A stretch of 64,000 bases of DNA, taken from positions 186,001-250,000 of the forward strand of contig NZ_AUAS01000001.1 in NCBI RefSeq assembly GCF_000428845.1. The letters run 5' to 3'. The number at the start of each line of letters is the position of its first letter. Position 1 is the first letter of the stretch. Source of the DNA: Dyadobacter alkalitolerans DSM 23607 (GTDB lineage: Bacteria; Bacteroidota; Bacteroidia; Cytophagales; Spirosomataceae). Shown here piece by piece: positions 18,389 through 27,763 of this stretch. The position numbers and the translations under genes are program-made. The notes beneath the pieces were generated by a model that saw only the letters and a program-made list of their open reading frames with translations, had not been told where the DNA came from and did not search any database.

Positions 18389-19000
18389 ATGTTAAAAAAA
18401 GCTTCATTGTTCATACTCATGGCAGGAATAGGCATGATGTCCTGCTCCAAAGATCCTATTAGTGATTTATCAACGGAAGAAACCCTTGTTTACATAACCA
18501 ATCACGATAAAGCGGCTAATTTCAATCAATACAAGACATTCAGCATTGTGGACTCGGTGCTGGTTGTGGAAAACGGACAGGCCGGAACCGCATTAAGCGA
18601 GCTGGACCGGGACGTTTTGATCCGCATTATTTCCAACATGGAAAAGCTGGGTTACAAGTATGTCAGCCCTAAAAGCAAGCCGGATATCGGCATCAACGCC
18701 AGCTGGATCACGAACACTTACCTGAATGTGGTTTCGCAGCCAGTATCATCTTATTATGGCGGCTACTGGGGCGGCGGCGGATATGGTTACGGCTATCCGA
18801 ATTACTATCAGTATTATCAGACCAGCGAAAGTTACTGGCTTATTTCCATGCTCGATTTCAAAAACCCGAACACCGTGGATAAGACCTTTAAAGTGGTGTG
18901 GGACGCGCAGATCCGCGGCGCAGGAATCGGTGACAGACAATTTGTGGACACAATGGTTGACTCGATTTTTGGTCAGTCAGGTTATTTAAAAATTAATTAA
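18389..19000 (+). CDS. DUF4136 lipoprotein
   Basis: A 203-aa lipoprotein. The signal peptide ends in a lipobox (GMMSC, Cys 19), so it should be lipid-anchored in the envelope. The body fits DUF4136, common in Bacteroidota and Proteobacteria without known function. A Tyr/Gly-rich stretch near residues 117-148 (YYGGYWGGGGYGYGY) interrupts the domain. An AAGGAA sits just upstream of the ATG. It is the first gene of a unit with the outer-membrane protein that starts 1 bp after its stop. Confidence 0.88.
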   Translation: MLKKASLFILMAGIGMMSCSKDPISDLSTEETLVYITNHDKAANFNQYKTFSIVDSVLVVENGQAGTALSELDRDVLIRIISNMEKLGYKYVSPKSKPDIGINASWITNTYLNVVSQPVSSYYGGYWGGGGYGYGYPNYYQYYQTSESYWLISMLDFKNPNTVDKTFKVVWDAQIRGAGIGDRQFVDTMVDSIFGQSGYLKIN

Positions 19001-19001
19001 A

Positions 19002-19664
19002 ATGAAGAGAATCATCATTATAGCCCTTTTTGTCATTGGTGCTTTTAAATCATATGCGCAGGAACCGGCGCCAAAGCTTTATACACTCCCCTCTCCATTT
19101 GAACGCTACACCCATTACCTGGCTACCGCGAGGTTGATGGGCGCAACGCCACTGGGATCATTTGCGGATAATTACATCGATAAGGCTTCTTTTCAGAACT
19201 ACTCCCTCTCTATTGAATGGGTTTTAAGAAACTCGCCAATCTCCGTTGGTGGTGAAATCGGCTCGACTTACTTTGAAAAACGTATCCCGAGAGCATTATA
19301 TCAAAATGGCGAAGAGGTCCTTTCGGCAGTGCAGACGCGCACCATCTCACAATATCCGGTTGAAATTTTCGGGAATTATCACATTCTGCCAAGAAATTCG
19401 AGCATACAGCCTTATGTGCAGGTAAGCGGTGGGGTCAGCATTCTGGACTACACTTTGTTTTACGGCAATCTGGCGTCTCAGGATCAGAAAGTTCGTCCGA
19501 AATACGGCATTGGAGTAGGATCAAAATTTCTTTTCAAACGCGACGGGGCTTTCGGTGTAGACGTTCGTGTTAAATATGACGGCGTTTCTTACAAGCACGA
19601 ATATATCGATAAGGGGATTTCATCTCTGAACGGGTCAATTGGTTTATTCTATCGGTGGTGGTAA
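19002..19664 (+). CDS. Outer-membrane beta-barrel protein
   Basis: A 220-aa protein with a signal peptide (about 1-19, KSYAQ) and alternating amphipathic strands ending in an aromatic residue (YRWW), as in small 8-stranded barrels of the OmpW/porin-like outer_membrane_beta-barrel class. It begins 1 bp after the DUF4136 lipoprotein stop and probably acts with it in the envelope. No ligand can be inferred. Confidence 0.8.
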   Translation: MKRIIIIALFVIGAFKSYAQEPAPKLYTLPSPFERYTHYLATARLMGATPLGSFADNYIDKASFQNYSLSIEWVLRNSPISVGGEIGSTYFEKRIPRALYQNGEEVLSAVQTRTISQYPVEIFGNYHILPRNSSIQPYVQVSGGVSILDYTLFYGNLASQDQKVRPKYGIGVGSKFLFKRDGAFGVDVRVKYDGVSYKHEYIDKGISSLNGSIGLFYRWW

Positions 19665-19700
19665 GTTTGCCTGATCCTTTTCATCAATCCTGCATAATCT

Positions 19701-21863
19701 GTGCCCAATAACAACCGTATTTTGTCAAAAACAACGTTCTTCTGGATTACCGCAATACTAGTTTTTATGACGGGATCCGGTCTTTGGCTCTGGAACCGTT
19801 TTGGCCCGTCGACCAGCCGGGATTACCCCCAGAAAGTAGAAGCATATCCTGTTGCTAAAACAATCGATTCCTCTTCTTCGGCCTGCGACCTGGTGATAAG
19901 GCGATACAAACAGATCGCGAACGAGGTGCAGTTTGAACTTGCTGCCAATGTGGGCGGCCTCTCTCCTTACAATGTTGAAATAACGCAAAAAGGCAAGGTT
20001 CAGCAATTTAAGGAGGTGCCGCATCGCTTGGGCATATGGCTTTCTATCCAACAGCTGAACCTGGAAACGGGCCTGGCTACCATTAAAATCATAAGTTTAG
20101 GACAGCCGGGGTGTAAAACTTCGGCTTCATTTAATTTTGATAAATCCAGAAAAGTTGAGATCCTGGATGCAAATAACTGGCTCAGGAAGGGAAGTCAGGA
20201 TAACTGGCTCGATGTACGCCCGGTTATCGTCAATGGAAAAGTGCATTTGAAAGACTTTGGTAACTATGAAGACGGCCGCACCAAGGTGATCATGATCGAT
20301 GGCATTGAGGTGAAAGGGCTGGAAAATGGCATCGAAGTGAAGCCCGGTTATTTATACTCGATCACTGCACGCTGGATCGACGCGCCGTATAATGATTGGT
20401 GGAACAAAATGCGGAATCGCTCCATACGGCAACAAAATATTTGGGTCTCAGGCAACGCGAAACCGAAAGAGGATACAAAGCTCACTCGGATTGAAATCCC
20501 ACAATGGTTCTCTCCTTCGAAAACAATGAATGTGGATTTCGACACAAAATTCCCTGAATTTGAACCTATTAAGGGAAAGTTGGTGAGTCAGTATCGACTC
20601 AATAATTACGTTCCCGACGAGAATTATTTCAAACGCGGCATTACTTTCCTTTACGGCTGCAAGAATACGCCCTACCAGCGGATGCATTACACGGTCACGC
20701 CCAACTATTTTGCGGATCGGGATGAAAAATGGTTTTCTACATTATCTAAAACAGATGTGGAAGTGTACGCGGGCGTTCCCAGCTTCGGGCTATATGCCCT
20801 GGACTTTGAATTCTGGAACCAACATTACATTCCGGAAGTAAAGCAGCGGCTTATATGGTTGGTCAAGGCGATCCGTGAACGTAATCCGAACATGTATTTA
20901 CTGGATTACTGGGGCGGCGGTGCTTACACCAATCCCCATATCAACACCATGGGCGGGAAAAGTCCGAAGGAACTTATGGGCGATTACAATGATCCTAAGC
21001 CTAATAATTCCAATTTCGAGCCGCTACCGAATGGCGAAAGTTTCCATAATATCTTCAATGCGACGCCGATTGACGTGTATCCGAAACCCATGTTCGCGAA
21101 AGATGAACAGGGAAACACGCCGAACAATTTTGTGCTTTTATCAGCGATCCATTCTTTGCGGATCAATAAGCTGATTCCTTATCAAAAGAATAACAAATTC
21201 ATTTTTTACGGCTGGAACCGCTATATGCCGCTACATCATGATCCGATCATTCCCTGGAACTTCCAATTGACGGACCCAAAAGGTGAATTGGTCATGAACC
21301 AGCTTGAAACGATGCCCGCAAGCCAGGCATTGAGCATGTCGCTGTTTTCGCTGATCCTGTTTGACGGTTACTATTTATGGCACGACAGCGGCCCGAGCGG
21401 TAATGATCCGAATGGATATAAAGTGGGTGGCGACGCCTCGCCATGGGGATTTGAATGGTATCCTGCCAATGGCAAGACGCCTGTAACCGAAATCGGCAAA
21501 AAACCCCGTGAAGGAGATGCCGCTTATTATTGGGATTACCCTACCGAATTTTATTCGCTTGGAAACTGGATGGCAAAGCAGGTGGAAGACGTAATTGTAG
21601 ATGGTAAAACCCAGGATCTCGCTTTTCAGCTGAATGGAAACTGGGTCAAGCCTAAGAAGGAACAGGTTTTACTGGCCATCGACAGGAAGGAACCATTTAT
21701 AACCTCCATCGTAAAAGGGAATCAGATTGTGGTGTTGGGCGTTGATTCGTTCCAATCCCCTACCGCCAGCCGCATGGTAAAAGTGAAGCTGCCGGACGGC
21801 TCCGAAACTGCTATTGAACTTTACGGAAACTGGCCTTCGCTTTACAGAGGCACATTAAAATAA
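19701..21863 (+). CDS. Large membrane-anchored protein of unknown function
   Basis: A 720-aa protein I do not recognise. It starts with GTG at 19701; the next Met falls inside the single N-terminal membrane helix (about 10-32), so GTG is the only sensible start. The rest is soluble and should face the periplasm. An N-terminal beta-rich part (about 55-290) precedes a region with TIM-barrel-like features (YALDFEFWNQHY, LLDYWGGGAYTN, FYGWNRYMPLHHDP, DGYYLWHDSGPSG) and a small C-terminal beta domain. The Asp/Glu/Trp richness recalls glycoside hydrolases, but no family motif is certain. It follows the DUF4136/barrel pair by 36 bp and ends at a bidirectional terminator. Confidence 0.8.
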   Translation: MPNNNRILSKTTFFWITAILVFMTGSGLWLWNRFGPSTSRDYPQKVEAYPVAKTIDSSSSACDLVIRRYKQIANEVQFELAANVGGLSPYNVEITQKGKVQQFKEVPHRLGIWLSIQQLNLETGLATIKIISLGQPGCKTSASFNFDKSRKVEILDANNWLRKGSQDNWLDVRPVIVNGKVHLKDFGNYEDGRTKVIMIDGIEVKGLENGIEVKPGYLYSITARWIDAPYNDWWNKMRNRSIRQQNIWVSGNAKPKEDTKLTRIEIPQWFSPSKTMNVDFDTKFPEFEPIKGKLVSQYRLNNYVPDENYFKRGITFLYGCKNTPYQRMHYTVTPNYFADRDEKWFSTLSKTDVEVYAGVPSFGLYALDFEFWNQHYIPEVKQRLIWLVKAIRERNPNMYLLDYWGGGAYTNPHINTMGGKSPKELMGDYNDPKPNNSNFEPLPNGESFHNIFNATPIDVYPKPMFAKDEQGNTPNNFVLLSAIHSLRINKLIPYQKNNKFIFYGWNRYMPLHHDPIIPWNFQLTDPKGELVMNQLETMPASQALSMSLFSLILFDGYYLWHDSGPSGNDPNGYKVGGDASPWGFEWYPANGKTPVTEIGKKPREGDAAYYWDYPTEFYSLGNWMAKQVEDVIVDGKTQDLAFQLNGNWVKPKKEQVLLAIDRKEPFITSIVKGNQIVVLGVDSFQSPTASRMVKVKLPDGSETAIELYGNWPSLYRGTLK

Positions 21864-21925
21864 AAAACAAAAAAAACAATTGCCGGGGGCTTAAGCCCCC
21901 GGCAATTGTTTTTTTTGTTTTTTAT
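21860..21925. terminator. Perfect 66-bp palindromic bidirectional terminator
   Basis: Arms 21860-21892 and 21893-21925 are exact reverse complements, with a GC-rich core (GCCGGGGGC) and eight A's or T's plus a further six on each side. The stop codon of the plus-strand gene (21861-21863) and the stop of pheA on the minus strand (21922-21924) both lie in the outer arms. It serves as a rho-independent terminator in both directions. Confidence 0.95.
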
Positions 21926-22995
21926 GAAACTCTGATATAGCTTCCCAGCCATTTCAGGTGCGACCCGTATTTGTGCATTACTTCCTGGACAGGCGGATCA
22001 TCCACGTGTCCCAGGAATTCCACCAGAAACCAGGCTCTGAATGTCGACGTTCCTCTTACCGGACGGCTTTCTATTTTCGTGAGGTTAATTCCCCGGTCAT
22101 TAAAGTCTTTCAAAAACTCATATAGGACGCCCGGACGGTTTGTGTTAGGCAAATTCGCAATGATGGTTGTCTTATCATCATCGCTTTTAATGTTTACGAA
22201 ATCCTTTGCCAAAATTAAAAAGCGCGTCCGATTCTGGTCGCTGTCTTCAATGTTATCATAAAGAATCGGGACGCCAAAGAGCCTGGCAGAAATTGAAGAG
22301 CATATAGCTGCCGAATCCGGTTCCTGTGCGGCCATTTTTGCAGCCTTTGAAGTCGATTCCACCGGGATCAGCTCGATATCCATACCTTCCAGATACTCGC
22401 TGATAAATTTTCCGCATTGCCTGAATGCAATATCCTTGGAGTATATACGCCTAATATTTTTAAGGGAATCGGATTGTGATGCGAATGTAAAATGCACTTG
22501 CAGCAACACTTCCGCTACAATAGACAGACTTTTCTCCCGCAGGAAATCAACTGTTTCAATAACAATTCCTTCCTGATTATTCTCGATAGGCACAACCCCG
22601 AACTTGGCACGTCCCGTTTCTACACTTTCAAATACAGAATGAATGGTAGGCAACACGAGATATTCACTCATCCCACCAAAACGGCTCTCGGCAGCCTGAT
22701 GCGTAAAACTGCCTTCCGGCCCCAGATAGGAGACTCTTTCGGGCAATTCCAGGTTACGGGAAACCGCGAAGATCTCGAAGAAAATGGCATCAATCGCTTG
22801 CCGGGTAAGCAGGCCGTCGTTGCGTTTTTCAAGCCGGTCGAGGATCTGCTTTTCCCGTTCGGGACGGTAGATAATAGATTGGGACGAACGTTTCAGATCT
22901 CCTACTTTTTTGACGAGCTCCATACGCTCGTTTAAAATGCTAAGCAGCTGATCGTCAAGCGCGTCTATTCTGTTCCTTAGGTCTTGTAATTCCAC
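21922..22995 (-). CDS. pheA: Chorismate mutase / prephenate dehydratase
   Basis: Bifunctional phenylalanine biosynthesis enzyme of 357 aa: chorismate to prephenate to phenylpyruvate. Residues 1-85 are an AroQ-type chorismate mutase (LRNRIDALDDQLLSILNERM), 87-270 a prephenate dehydratase (YLGPEGSFTHQAA, catalytic Thr in NRTRFLIL), and 275-357 an ACT regulatory domain with the ESRP motif that binds phenylalanine. The start is GTG. A hairpin lies 20-60 bp upstream, between parE and pheA. Feedback inhibition by Phe is expected from the ACT domain. Confidence 0.96.
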   Translation of the reverse strand: MELQDLRNRIDALDDQLLSILNERMELVKKVGDLKRSSQSIIYRPEREKQILDRLEKRNDGLLTRQAIDAIFFEIFAVSRNLELPERVSYLGPEGSFTHQAAESRFGGMSEYLVLPTIHSVFESVETGRAKFGVVPIENNQEGIVIETVDFLREKSLSIVAEVLLQVHFTFASQSDSLKNIRRIYSKDIAFRQCGKFISEYLEGMDIELIPVESTSKAAKMAAQEPDSAAICSSISARLFGVPILYDNIEDSDQNRTRFLILAKDFVNIKSDDDKTTIIANLPNTNRPGVLYEFLKDFNDRGINLTKIESRPVRGTSTFRAWFLVEFLGHVDDPPVQEVMHKYGSHLKWLGSYIRVS

Positions 22996-23014
22996 TAAAT
23001 GGTGATTATATGTG

Positions 23015-23054
23015 TCGGAAGGTCCGGTCAGAATTTAAAGACCCGACCTTCCGA
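23015..23054 (-). promoter_or_regulatory. Hairpin between parE and pheA
   Basis: A 15-bp stem with one mismatch (23015-23029 with 23040-23054) encloses a 10-nt loop, 40 bp after the parE stop and 20 bp before the pheA GTG. No U tract follows on either strand, so it is not a standard terminator. It may end parE transcripts or control pheA; no leader peptide was seen. Confidence 0.45.
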
Positions 23055-23093
23055 ATATTACTTTTATGATCTCAAAGATAAACAAAGAGAGTC

Positions 23094-24965
23094 CTACACT
23101 GCCAGTGCAAGTTCTTCAATGTTCTTTTCCGTTTTCAGGTTATCAATGATAAAACGCTGACGTTCAGGCGTGTTTTTACCCATGAAATAACTCAATAATT
23201 TCTGAATGGAAGTTTCCTTTTGAAGGATCACAGGCTCTACGCGCATATCTTCACCGATGAATTTCCCGAACTCATCCGGCGATATTTCACCAAGGCCTTT
23301 GAAGCGGGTAATCTCAGGTTTGCTGCCCAGCTTGTTCACTGCCTGCTGTTTCTCTTCCTCGCTGTAACAATAAATGGTCTCCTTTTTATTCCTAACCCTG
23401 AAAAGCGGCGTTTCCAGAACGAAAAGATGCCCGTTCCGAACAAGGTCGGGGAAGAATTGAAGGAAAAATGTCATAAGCAGCAAACGAATGTGCATACCAT
23501 CCACGTCTGCATCCGTTGCGATCACGATACGGTTGAAACGCAGGTTTTCTACGCCATTTTCAATATCGAGCGCATGTTGCAGCAAATTAAATTCTTCATT
23601 TTCGTAGACAATCTTTTTCGTTAAGCCAAAGCAATTCAATGGCTTACCTCTCAAACTAAAAACAGCCTGCGTCTGAATGTTCCTGGATTTCGTGATCGAG
23701 CCGCTTGCGGAATCTCCTTCGGTAATGAACAATGTGCTTTCGTAACGCAACACGTTTTTAAGATCCGTTAAATGTAAACGACAGTCTCTCAGTTTCTTAT
23801 TATGCAAATTTGCCTTCTTGGCACGGTCGTTGGCCAGTTTCTTAATGCCCGCCAGCTCTTTCCGCTCCCGCTCCGATTGTTCGATCCGCTTTTTCAATGC
23901 ATCCCTTGATTCCGGGTGCATATGCAGGTAATTATCGAGTCTTTCTTTAACAAAATCATTGACGAACGTCCGCACGGTTGTGCTATTAGGGTCCGGTGTG
24001 ATCGTATTTGATCCTAATTTAGTTTTGGTCTGCGACTCAAAAACCGGCTCCTGCACCCGGATCGCCACGGCGGCAATGATGGACGAGCGAACGTCTTCCG
24101 GCGCGTAATCCTTATTAAAATGCTCTCTTACCGCCTTGACAACAGCTTCCCGAAAGGCCGCAAGGTGCGTTCCGCCCTGCGTTGTGTATTGTCCGTTTAC
24201 AAAAGAATAATACTCTTCCCCATATTGATTACCGTGGGTCATAGCAAATTCAATGTCCTCTCCTTTCAAATGTATGATTGGATAGCGCAACGCCTCGGGA
24301 TCCGATTTGCTTTGCAGCAGGTCCAGCAGGCCATTTTGTGAAATATATTTCTGTCCGTTGAAATTAATGGTCAGGCCCGCATTCAGATAGCAGTAATTCC
24401 AGATCATATTATCCAGATACTGAGGAATATAGCGGAAATTTTTGAAAATCACGCCGTCCGGTTCAAAAGCAATGTGCGTTCCGTTCCGCTGGTTAGTCTG
24501 TATTTCTTTGGATTCGTTAACAAGCGCTCCCTGCGCGAATTCAGCGTTTTTGCTCTTCCCGTCGCGGAATGACTGCACTTTAAAATATTGTGAAAGTGCA
24601 TTCACTGCTTTTGTCCCCACCCCATTCAAGCCCACCGATTTCTGAAAAGCCCCGGAATCATACTTTCCACCTGTATTGATCTTTGAAACACAGTCTACAA
24701 CCTTTCCAAGCGGAATTCCACGGCCATAATCCCTCACCTCCACGCGGTGCTCTGAAATTTTAATTTCTATGGTTTTTCCGTTGCCCATCATATGTTCGTC
24801 GATGGAATTATCGACGATTTCCTTCACTAAAACGTAGATCCCATCGTCCACTGAAGATCCGTCGCCAAGCTTACCAATATACATCCCTGGCCTTAATCTG
24901 ATATGTTCTTTCCAATCGAGTGACCTTATACTATCCTCATCATACTGCACGTTGGTACTTTCCAT
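23094..24965 (-). CDS. parE: DNA topoisomerase IV subunit B
   Basis: ATPase subunit of a type IIA topoisomerase, 623 aa, a typical ParE length for Bacteroidota (shorter than many GyrB). The GHKL ATPase domain shows [17 protein letters not shown] and the Gly-rich [15 protein letters not shown]; the transducer follows; the TOPRIM domain has ITEGDSASG and [10 protein letters not shown]. It partners ParC to decatenate chromosomes. It is transcribed divergently from the glycan operon, and gyrB is not expected here. Distinguishing ParE from GyrB rests on length and the [19 protein letters not shown]-terminus. Confidence 0.92.
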   Translation of the reverse strand: MESTNVQYDEDSIRSLDWKEHIRLRPGMYIGKLGDGSSVDDGIYVLVKEIVDNSIDEHMMGNGKTIEIKISEHRVEVRDYGRGIPLGKVVDCVSKINTGGKYDSGAFQKSVGLNGVGTKAVNALSQYFKVQSFRDGKSKNAEFAQGALVNESKEIQTNQRNGTHIAFEPDGVIFKNFRYIPQYLDNMIWNYCYLNAGLTINFNGQKYISQNGLLDLLQSKSDPEALRYPIIHLKGEDIEFAMTHGNQYGEEYYSFVNGQYTTQGGTHLAAFREAVVKAVREHFNKDYAPEDVRSSIIAAVAIRVQEPVFESQTKTKLGSNTITPDPNSTTVRTFVNDFVKERLDNYLHMHPESRDALKKRIEQSERERKELAGIKKLANDRAKKANLHNKKLRDCRLHLTDLKNVLRYESTLFITEGDSASGSITKSRNIQTQAVFSLRGKPLNCFGLTKKIVYENEEFNLLQHALDIENGVENLRFNRIVIATDADVDGMHIRLLLMTFFLQFFPDLVRNGHLFVLETPLFRVRNKKETIYCYSEEEKQQAVNKLGSKPEITRFKGLGEISPDEFGKFIGEDMRVEPVILQKETSIQKLLSYFMGKNTPERQRFIIDNLKTEKNIEELALAV

Positions 24966-25112
24966 AAACTATGATCCCTTTGGAGGCTATTATTGATTTT
25001 GAATATTGTATTTTAATAATTTAAGACATTTGTCGTTACCCTGTTATAACTTTACACGAAAATAGCTTGGGCACGATTAATAGAAATTCTTTAAAAATAG
25101 GAAAAATCTAAT

Positions 25113-25120
25113 TTACTTTG
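25113..25120 (+). promoter_or_regulatory. Candidate -7 box of the glycan operon
   Basis: TTACTTTG resembles the Bacteroidota -7 element TAnnTTTG with one mismatch; no convincing -33 TTG is seen. Transcription would begin near 25127, leaving a leader of about 110 nt before the ATG at 25235 and arguing against an ORF start at 25118. Confidence 0.35.
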
Positions 25121-25234
25121 CCATGTTATACACCTCCAAATATTAAATATGCTCATATCCAAAATTCAAAAACACTAGTCTTATACAGAGTTTTAATGAA
25201 TTGCAGGCATTTCAATAGTACAATATTACTTCAT

Positions 25235-27763
25235 ATGAACAGATTCAAATTGGCAAAAAGTTATAAAAGTATACTTCCTTATCTTCTCTGTTTATTCATT
25301 TCCTTACCTACCCTGTCACAGGTAATCCCTCAATCCTTCCCTACGGCCCCAGCCGGTGGTATACCACAAAGCGGCAGCACGTCCGGGACGCCACGCGGAA
25401 CAACTGGTAATGCCGGCAATGCAGCGAACCAAGGCAATGCAGGAAATCAGCAAGGAAATCAGTCTGGCCTGAGCAATCAGCAGCAACAGCAGGCAAATCA
25501 GCAAAAGGCTAACATTCAACGTGATAACCAGGGAAAAGTCCTCGGCGGTCAAAACGGACAGAACCAGGATGCTGGAAATCAGGGTAAGTTAAACGACTCC
25601 ACATCTGCCAAACTTCCGCCTGTGGATGCAGAAAAGGAAGCATTTCGTCAGAAGATCTACGGATATTCGCTTTTTGCCAATAAAAGTCTTGATCCTATTC
25701 CAAATTTGCAGATCGCAACGCCTACAAACTACATTGTTGGCCCGGGCGATGAGCTTAAAATCTTCATTTACAACTACGCAGAAAGCACTTACGAGGTTAC
25801 TGTTACTAAAGACGGCTTCATTTCGCTGCTGCGGGTTGGCAATGTGTATGTGGCCGGCCGTACAATAGAAGAGGTTCGCAAGATATTAATTGACAAGTTC
25901 TCCAAGTTCACGCCCGGCCTGATTGGCAGCGGCGGAGAAACAGCACGCACCAAATTGATGGTAACCTTGGGCGATGTACGCACAGTAAAGGTCTTTGTAA
26001 CAGGGGAAGTGATCAATCCGGGAACCTATCAGGTGTCTTCATTATCGTCTGCATTTAATGCCCTTTATCAGGCTGGCGGCCCGAATGAAATTGGATCTTT
26101 CCGTGATGTTCGTGTAGTGCGTGCCGGCAAGGTTATATCGCATATTGACATCTACGATTACCTTGTTAACGGTAAGATCGACGGTGATATCAGGGTTCAG
26201 GATAACGATAATGTTGTTGTTGGTTACTATTTGAAAAGAGCTGAGATCGCAGGAATGGTGAAGCGTCCGGGGATTTATGAACTGAAACCGGAAGAGAAAC
26301 TAGGCGATATGCTTCGTTATTCAGGTGGTTTTAATGATAAAGCCTATCGCGCAAGACTTAAAGTACAAAGGATCACTTCAAAAGAACGCAAGATCCTGGA
26401 TGTTGCGGAGACCAATTATGAGTCTTTTGAAATCGTAACAGGTGACTCGGTTAATGTTGAAACTGTTTTAGACCGTTTTGAGAACATTGTAACGGTTGAA
26501 GGCGCGGTAATGCGTCCTGGCGATTACGCGTTGGACAACAGCCCGTCATTAAAGCAGCTGATCGAGAATGCGCAGGGCCTGCGCGAGGATGCGTTCGTGG
26601 GACGTGTAAGCGTTCTGAGAACACGCCAGGACCTGGTTTTAGAAAGCATTTCTATCAACTATACGGATATTTTAAACAATGTCACGCCTGACCTGATCTT
26701 AACCAGGCTGGACAGGGTCATTGTTCCCTCTAAATTTGACATGGCCGAAACGGCTTTCGTAAGTGTTAACGGCGAAGTCAACAACACGAAAATCGGCGAA
26801 AACGAAGGCAAGTTTCCTTATACCGTGAACATGACGCTCGAAGATCTGCTGGTGCAAGCAGGAGGCCTCAAAGAATCGGCTTACACTTCGGAGATTGAAG
26901 TTATCAGAAGAAAAAGAAACAGCATCGCAGGAGCTGCAAACGCACAGATTTCCGAAGTTTTCAAATTTGATGTAGACCGTGATCTTTCACTTAACAGCAA
27001 AGGAAGCAACTTTACATTGATGCCTTTTGACCAGGTTACGGTGCGCAAATCCCCGAATTACGTGGAGCAACAAAGCGTGTTCGTGGAAGGTGAAGTGCTT
27101 ATTGCAGGTCCTTACACCATTGTTAACAAGAACGATAAGATCAGTGATGTGATCAAAAGAGCAGGTGGCTTAACCGAACTGGCATATCCCGAAGGCGCAA
27201 CGTTGCTGAGAAGAACATTGGTAAGAGAACTGGACGAGCCAACGGACTTTGATCAGGCGGAACAAACTGAAAAAAGCATTAAATCAGGGACGATTATCGG
27301 TGATGTTCCGAACGTAAAGGAAGAGTCAATCGGCATTAAGTTGAAAAACATCCTGAAAAGCCCAGGGTCGTTTGAAGACCTTATTGTTCAGGAAGGTGAC
27401 ATTATCCGGATACCGAAGCGTTTGGAAACAGTTCAGGTTAATGGTTCTGTCCTTTACCCGACAACGGTTAAATATGGTAAAGGGATGGCGTTTTTGGACT
27501 ACATTTCACAATCGGGTGGTTTCACAGTGCAATCACTTAGAAAGAGCTCATACATTAAATATCCAAACGGAAATGTTGACAGAACGAGAAGATTCCTGTT
27601 CTTCAATGTTTATCCGAAAGTTGAACCGGGTTCCGAAATTTTTGTTCCTGTAAGAGCCGCTCCTGCGCTTAATACACAGCAGGCACTTCAAACCGCAACG
27701 GGTATCTTAGGTTCCGTAATGAGTTTAATTTTAGCAGTCTTGGCTTTCCGATCAATCAACTAA
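25235..27763 (+). CDS. SLBB-domain polysaccharide export protein
   Basis: First gene of the glycan operon; an 842-aa Wza/KpsD-type exporter that should form the periplasmic and outer-membrane conduit. A signal peptide (about 1-29, PTLSQ) lacks a lipobox Cys. An Asn/Gln/Gly-rich linker (about 45-120) precedes the Poly_export domain (TNYIVGPGDELKIFIYNY) and at least five SLBB repeats (for example VFVTGEVINPGTY, AGMVKRPGIYEL, VEGAVMRPGDYAL, FVEGEVLIAGPY, VNGSVLYPTTV). A C-terminal hydrophobic helix (GILGSVMSLILAVLAF) is followed by the stop, which overlaps the next ATG by 1 nt. It is more than twice as long as E. coli Wza. ATG at 25235 is chosen because the signal peptide begins there. Confidence 0.93.
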   Translation: MNRFKLAKSYKSILPYLLCLFISLPTLSQVIPQSFPTAPAGGIPQSGSTSGTPRGTTGNAGNAANQGNAGNQQGNQSGLSNQQQQQANQQKANIQRDNQGKVLGGQNGQNQDAGNQGKLNDSTSAKLPPVDAEKEAFRQKIYGYSLFANKSLDPIPNLQIATPTNYIVGPGDELKIFIYNYAESTYEVTVTKDGFISLLRVGNVYVAGRTIEEVRKILIDKFSKFTPGLIGSGGETARTKLMVTLGDVRTVKVFVTGEVINPGTYQVSSLSSAFNALYQAGGPNEIGSFRDVRVVRAGKVISHIDIYDYLVNGKIDGDIRVQDNDNVVVGYYLKRAEIAGMVKRPGIYELKPEEKLGDMLRYSGGFNDKAYRARLKVQRITSKERKILDVAETNYESFEIVTGDSVNVETVLDRFENIVTVEGAVMRPGDYALDNSPSLKQLIENAQGLREDAFVGRVSVLRTRQDLVLESISINYTDILNNVTPDLILTRLDRVIVPSKFDMAETAFVSVNGEVNNTKIGENEGKFPYTVNMTLEDLLVQAGGLKESAYTSEIEVIRRKRNSIAGAANAQISEVFKFDVDRDLSLNSKGSNFTLMPFDQVTVRKSPNYVEQQSVFVEGEVLIAGPYTIVNKNDKISDVIKRAGGLTELAYPEGATLLRRTLVRELDEPTDFDQAEQTEKSIKSGTIIGDVPNVKEESIGIKLKNILKSPGSFEDLIVQEGDIIRIPKRLETVQVNGSVLYPTTVKYGKGMAFLDYISQSGGFTVQSLRKSSYIKYPNGNVDRTRRFLFFNVYPKVEPGSEIFVPVRAAPALNTQQALQTATGILGSVMSLILAVLAFRSIN

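Noticed and set aside
25328..25590. Asn/Gln/Gly-rich stretch as a tandem DNA repeat
   Set aside because: The codons vary and no fixed repeat unit is seen; it is a low-complexity protein linker.
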